DNA of 9,181 bases from DATDAW01 sp036524675 (lineage in GTDB: Bacteria > Verrucomicrobiota > Verrucomicrobiia > Chthoniobacterales > DASVRZ01). Location of the stretch: the NCBI GenBank assembly GCA_036524675.1, contig DATDBU010000023.1:1-9181 (forward strand), read 5' to 3'. Below, in pieces: positions 6,308-9,181 of this stretch (the stretch's first letter is position 1; each line of letters starts with the position of its first letter). Below the pieces are notes generated by a model. It saw only the letters and a list, made by a program, of their open reading frames with translations. It had not been told where the DNA came from and searched no databases. Both the position numbers and the translations under genes were made by a program.

Positions 6308-6528
6308 ACGGCAACTTCAAGAATCCTTCCGTCGGTAATCCCCTCATCCGGCTCCGCTGCCAAAAGCCATCCCTCGATAGCTTCGTGAATATTAGCTTCC
6401 AGTTCCTGGAGAGACTCACCCTGAGTGAAGCATCCGGGCAGTGCTGGCACTTCAGCCCAGAATCCTCCCTCCTCAGCTTCGTGGATGATGGCTTTCAGCG
6501 TCATGCGAAGAATGTAGCCATTTGCCAT
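6304..6528 (-). CDS. hicB: HicB-type antitoxin
   Basis: HicB binds and inhibits HicA and often represses its own operon. The family block is plain: MTLKAIIHEAEEGGFWAEVP, then ALPGCFTQGESLQELEANIH, then EAIEGWLLAAEPDEG. I chose ATG 6528 (MANGYILRMTLK), 74 codons. It has an AAAGAG/GAGA purine stretch upstream, while the ATG at 6504 lies at the edge of the homology and lacks one. A TTG at 6579 would add an unlikely N-terminus. The protein has no obvious DNA-binding tail (helix-turn-helix or ribbon-helix-helix), so autoregulation may need another factor. It is unrelated in detail to the truncated HicB at 2851, so this is a separate module. An IS110 relic begins about 40 bases upstream. Confidence 0.88.
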   Translation of the reverse strand: MANGYILRMTLKAIIHEAEEGGFWAEVPALPGCFTQGESLQELEANIHEAIEGWLLAAEPDEGITDGRILEVAV

Positions 6529-6570
6529 TGGAGTGCAATTCTCGACTCTTTCAGCCGAAGAGAAGACCCG

Positions 6571-6728
6571 ATGGGGCAATATCGCCGGCGAAATAAAAGC
6601 GAGGATGGGAAAAGCCGAAGGGCTTAGTCGCCGTCGCCCACAAACTGGCGCACATCCTCTGCGCCATGATCATCACCGGCAAAACCGTTCCGCTCGACGT
6701 CATCCATGAAAAATACCACTTGACCTAA
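6571..6728 (+). pseudogene. IS110-family transposase, C-terminal remnant
   Basis: The frame from 6618 to TAA at 6726-6728 reads KGLVAVAHKLAHILCAMIIT, then GKTVPLDVIHEKYHLT. This is the C-terminal helix of an IS110-type (DEDD) transposase, the 'LVAVAHKL' block that follows the transposase_20 domain. Just upstream, in another frame, QYRRR and GKA fragments of the preceding segment are visible (6577-6615), so about one extra base lies near 6616. The catalytic domain and the rest of the element are missing. The left boundary is approximate. Confidence 0.68.
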
Positions 6729-6803
6729 CCACATGCCTGCGGCGCAAGGCGGCTTTCGGTTGCTGAGCATAATGGGTGTGGAGTGAGAGGAGAAGCGAAC
6801 TAA

Positions 6804-7376
6804 AGGCCAGCCGCGTGTCCAGTCTTCTTCTGGGTGACCCGGGCCAAGGACAACCTGCGCTACCGGGCGGTGAAAAACCTTTCCAAAGGCAGGGAAGGCA
6901 TCTTCAAGGATCAGATCATCTCCTTGAGCGGCCGCAAGGGGATGCGGGGGCGGCGGGTCGAGGCCCGGGTGGAGGTCGACGGAGAGGAGCGGGTGATGGT
7001 TTTCATCACCAACAATCTGGCCTGGAGCGCGCGATCGGTGTGCGATCTCTACCGGCGGCGCTGGGACATCGAAGTGTTCTTCAAACAGGTCAAAGGCAGC
7101 CTGAAGTTAACCCAGTTCCTGGGCCACAGCGCCAATGCGGTGCGCTGCCAGGTTTACACGGCGCTGCTGATCTACGTGTTGCTGCGGTTCCAGGCGTGGA
7201 TGGCGAACTGGGGGCATAGTTTTGCGCGGCTCTTTGCCGTGGTGCGCTCGACGTTGTGGGAGCGGTTCGACCTGGCGGCGCTGCTGCGAGACTATGGGAC
7301 AGCTGCCGCGTGTTTCAAGGTGCTGGGCTCACTACAGGATGCGTGGCTGCCGGGGCTGGAGCCGGCTGGCACTTGA
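6804..7376 (+). pseudogene. IS4-group DDE transposase, C-terminal fragment
   Basis: The frame opens after TAA at 6801-6803. From about 6822 it reads VFFWVTRAKDNLRYRAVKNL, then GREGIFKDQIISL, and ends at TGA 7374-7376. The YREK signature of IS4-family transposases is intact in YRRRWDIEVFFKQVK (Y, R, E and K, with E the last catalytic acid), followed by FLGHSANAVRCQVYTALLIY. About 180-185 residues remain. The N-terminal half, with the first two catalytic aspartates, and the left inverted repeat are absent, so the element cannot transpose. GTG at 6834 would start the longest ORF but is internal to the family sequence. No further frameshift is seen within the remaining part. Confidence 0.85.
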
Positions 7377-7640
7377 ATCTAACATCCAACCTCATGGGAC
7401 AGCATCCGCCCGTATAACCTTCGCTTTCGAAAAAACTCGCAATCGCCTCCCGTTCAAAATCCCCGCTTACGCCTCGTGCAATACCCTCTTACCTCCTCTT
7501 TTTCTCAGGCTATGGGATGGCTGTGGAAATAAAAACCGAAAAACCACTTCATGCCAACACCACTAACTCTATCGCATTATCCTATATCTACTCTCTGCTA
7601 ACTATTGCGCGTCACGCCCCTTGACGCCGGCTTTCAGAGA
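7377..7640. other. Gene-free stretch after the IS4 remnant
   Basis: About 260 bases, noticeably more AT-rich and pyrimidine-rich on the plus strand than their surroundings, contain no family I recognise. The right end of the IS4-group element should fall near its start. ATGGGACAGC at about 7394-7403 also occurs at about 7294-7303 inside the transposase, but I see no matching left end. Confidence 0.4.
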
Positions 7641-7679
7641 AGTGTGCAAAAAGCAAAAGAAGTTGCTTCGATTTGCCCG
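7641..7679 (+). repeat. Truncated element end: 39-bp direct repeat, copy 1
   Basis: These 39 bases match 8937-8975 with one mismatch (A/G at the ninth base), and the match stops abruptly at TTTGCCCG. The first 20 bases are also an exact inverted match to 9157-9176. The copy at 8937 is the left end of a MITE-like element. Copy 1 is therefore a relic left end of a second insertion, or the outer end of a larger unit containing the methyltransferase gene. Confidence 0.85.
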
Positions 7680-7816
7680 AAGAACTTTGCAAAACCGGAG
7701 GAGCTTGAATTTCTGCCGGGTGCCAGGACCAAACCCGACATATCGCTATCTACCCGGGAGACCGCTGCAACTCGCCTGCAAACAATGGCGGCTGGACGAG
7801 GTGAGCTGAGCGGCGG
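7680..7816. other. Spacer between repeat copy 1 and the methyltransferase stop
   Basis: These 137 bases hold no recognisable gene. A plus-strand frame continues out of the repeat (EELEFLPGARTKPDISLST) to a TAA at 7824-7826, but it matches nothing I know. No terminator for the minus-strand gene is evident. Confidence 0.35.
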
Positions 7817-8843
7817 CTATTTGTAAGCGATCGCGGCGCTGGATGGGCCGTTGAGACGGATGGTCTCGAAGCGGGTGAAGCCGGCTTCGGCGCACCAGCC
7901 GCGGAAGTCGGCGCCGGAGAAGTCGAACGCTTCGCCGAACTCGATGAGCATGTTAAGCGACATGAGCAGGCCGAAGGTGTTTTCGCGGCGGGCGTCGTCG
8001 ATGAGCGCCTCGATGGCGATGAAGGCGCCGCCGGGCGGCAGGGCATCGTAGGCGGCGCGGATGAGGTGCTTCTTTTTCTCGAGGTTCCAGTCGTGAAGGA
8101 TCATGCCCATAGTGATCACGTCGGCCTTGGGCAGCGGGTCGGCGAAGAAATCGCCCCCGGCGGTGCCGATGCGATCGGTGAGGCCGGCGGCGGCGATGTG
8201 CTTTTGCGCGATGGGCTCCACGACCGGCAGGTCGAAGTTCGTGCAGCGCAGGTGCGCATGCTTTTTCGCCGCTTCGATGCAGAGCAGGCCGGTGGCGCCG
8301 CCGATGTCGGAGAGCGTCTGGTAGCGCGTGAAGTCGAACTTCTCGGCGAGCGCTTCGAAGTTGATGCGCGAGAGCCCGGTCATGGCGCCCATGAATTGTT
8401 CAAGCCTTGGCAGCTCAGAGTAGAGTTCCTCGAACATGTCTTTCTGCCCGTGCTTGATTTCGTTTTGCGGCTGGCCAGTGCGGAGCGCTTCGGGCAGGTC
8501 GTGCCAGAACTTGAACAGCCGCGCGTTGAGCATTTCCAGGATGCCGCCGATGTAGCGCGGCTCCGGCGATCGAGGAAGTGGAGGCCGGCGGCCGTGTTGA
8601 AATAGAGGGCGTCCGCGTTGTCGCCCTCGCGATCGAGGAATTTCATCGCCACCAGCGCGTCGAAGAAATCCGCGATGCCGCGCGGGTGCAACCCGAGCTC
8701 GCCGCCGAGTTGCGAGCCGGTGAGCCGCCGGTCGCCGAGCGTGGTGAAGAGACCAAACTCGACGGCGGTGAGCAGCACCTTCGAGCCCAAAAGCCGAAGG
8801 CGGTTTGCAGGATGGCGTCGGGGGAAACCGGGGGTGGATTCAC
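7817..8843 (-). pseudogene. SAM-dependent O-methyltransferase with two frameshifts
   Basis: This is a class I O-methyltransferase of the plant-OMT/CrtF-like type (Methyltransf_2 plus N-terminal dimerisation winged helix), which methylates small phenolic or polyketide-like molecules. The probable start is GTG 8843, reading NPPPVSPDAILQTAFGFW. One base is missing in the C-run at 8786-8788 (TGG-GGC expected). The frame resumes as GSKVLLTAVEFGLFTTLGDR and runs through FNTAAGLHFLDR. A second single-base loss lies near 8567. The last frame then gives PEPRYIGGILEMLNARLFKF and the SAM site DIGGATG. ADVITMGMILHDWNLEKKKH follows, with the HDW catalytic His, then PGGAFIAIEALIDD, to TAG at 7817-7819. No stop codon interrupts the three segments, which total about 341 residues, a full family length. 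It was either inactivated recently or there are sequencing errors. Its substrate is unknown. Confidence 0.85.
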
Positions 8844-8933
8844 GTCCTCATGATTGAATCCGGACGGCACGCACTTGGCAAGAGCGGCGTGCGGTGCATG
8901 GGGGTCGGCGGCGGGGAAACGGGGGTCGGCAGC
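8844..8933. other. Leader between the methyltransferase and the MITE-like element
   Basis: This 90-bp G-rich stretch contains GGGGGTCGGC twice, 21 bp apart (about 8900 and 8921). It should hold the methyltransferase promoter, but I cannot place one. Confidence 0.3.
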
Positions 8934-8956
8934 GTCAGTGTGCAGAAAGCAAAAGA
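8934..8956 (+). repeat. Left terminal inverted repeat of the MITE-like element
   Basis: 23 bp beginning GTCAGTGTGCAGAAAGC. It matches the complement of 9157-9179 with one mismatch (G versus A at base 12). Confidence 0.85.
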
Positions 8957-8975
8957 AGTTGCTTCGATTTGCCCG
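8937..8975 (+). repeat. 39-bp direct repeat, copy 2
   Basis: Same 39 bases as 7641-7679 with one mismatch. Here the repeat forms the left end of the 246-bp element and extends beyond its inverted repeat. Confidence 0.9.
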
Positions 8976-8986
8976 GCGTTTGTGCC

Positions 8987-9154
8987 ATAAAAAAGAATCG
9001 AGGGGCAGCCTTCGCATCGAGCATTCCGGAGGCCTTTATTACGCAATTGCGCGCGGGGCTAGCCGGGAGGCGATTTTTGGCTTCACGCGGCCGCTGGTAT
9101 GTTTTAAGAAAACTGCCGAAAGAACTGGTGCAGTACGTCGAAAACAATGCATGA
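8987..9154 (+). pseudogene. Possible transposase C-terminal remnant inside the MITE-like element
   Basis: A frame without stops reads AIKKNRGAAFASSIPEAFIT, then LRAGLAGRRFLASRGRWYVL, and ends ELVQYVENNA at TGA 9152-9154. It is basic and aromatic, as transposase tails often are, and stops right before the right inverted repeat. I cannot name a family from the sequence. The left boundary is arbitrary. It may equally be a chance frame. Confidence 0.35.
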
Positions 9155-9156
9155 AA

Positions 9157-9179
9157 TCTTTTGCTTTTTGCACACTGAC
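9157..9179 (-). repeat. Right terminal inverted repeat of the MITE-like element
   Basis: On the minus strand it begins GTCAGTGTGCAAAAAGC. It pairs with 8934-8956, and its outermost 20 bases common to all copies also match 7641-7660 exactly. Confidence 0.85.
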
Positions 9180-9181
9180 CC

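Larger units (their letters stand above)
8934..9179. mobile_element. 246-bp MITE-like element (internally deleted insertion sequence)
   Basis: The element is bounded by 23-bp terminal inverted repeats (8934-8956 and the complement of 9157-9179) that differ at one position; each begins GTCAGTGTGCA and ends AAAGCAAAAGA. Inside, a plus-strand frame ends with RGRWYVLRKLPKELVQYVEN and a TGA at 9152-9154, two bases before the right repeat. That is the usual place for the end of a transposase gene. I read it as an insertion sequence that lost most of its transposase. I cannot assign the family. A target-site duplication cannot be tested, because only two bases follow the right end. Confidence 0.72.

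Noticed and set aside
6776..7219. Alternative ORF over the IS4 remnant
   Set aside because: Glycine/arginine-rich shadow frame; the other frame has the clear YREK transposase signature.
8066..8605. 179-codon plus-strand ORF opposite the methyltransferase
   Set aside because: It is antisense to a well-supported methyltransferase domain and has no family features.

Overview
The window is high-GC DNA from a free-living bacterium. A Verrucomicrobiota (or Planctomycetota-like) host is my best guess. The reasons are a RayT-type REP-associated transposase relic with a C-terminal helical domain, an IS4-group transposase relic of a type I associate with these phyla, a short 'MAKSDYVP' gene start of a family I recall from them, frequent GTG/TTG starts and weak Shine-Dalgarno sequences. 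This assignment rests on memory of protein families, not on a search.

Layout. (1) 1-2699: the 3' nine-tenths or more of thiC (thiamine HMP-P synthase), followed after 6 bp by a zeta-toxin/COG4185-like P-loop kinase, which overlaps by 4 bp a 56-codon gene that looks like its antitoxin partner. (2) 2851-3850: a patchwork of broken genes. A hicB antitoxin start runs directly into an inverted C-terminal piece of a RayT transposase, which abuts the first 18 or so codons of a 'MAKSDYVP' gene. Upstream of that gene start lie eleven degenerate copies of a 21-bp tandem repeat. (3) 3948-5462, minus strand: a two-gene operon of unrecognised proteins (245 and 257 aa) that appear to be distant paralogues of each other. 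(4) 5463-7376: a gene graveyard with 3' ends only, all on the plus strand, of a short-chain dehydrogenase (with an 8-bp duplication), an IS110 transposase and an IS4-group transposase. Inside it sits an apparently intact hicBA toxin-antitoxin pair on the minus strand. (5) 7641-9179: an O-methyltransferase gene on the minus strand with two single-base frameshifts. It lies between a 39-bp relic of an element end and a complete 246-bp MITE-like element with 23-bp terminal inverted repeats.

Only thiC, the zeta-like pair, hicBA and the two unknown proteins look like functioning genes. The rest reads as an accessory region repeatedly hit by insertions and deletions, with toxin-antitoxin modules persisting in it. 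I did not find a clearly new defence or mobile system. The best leads are the tandem-paralogue operon, the 21-bp repeat tract and the repeat-bounded methyltransferase unit.
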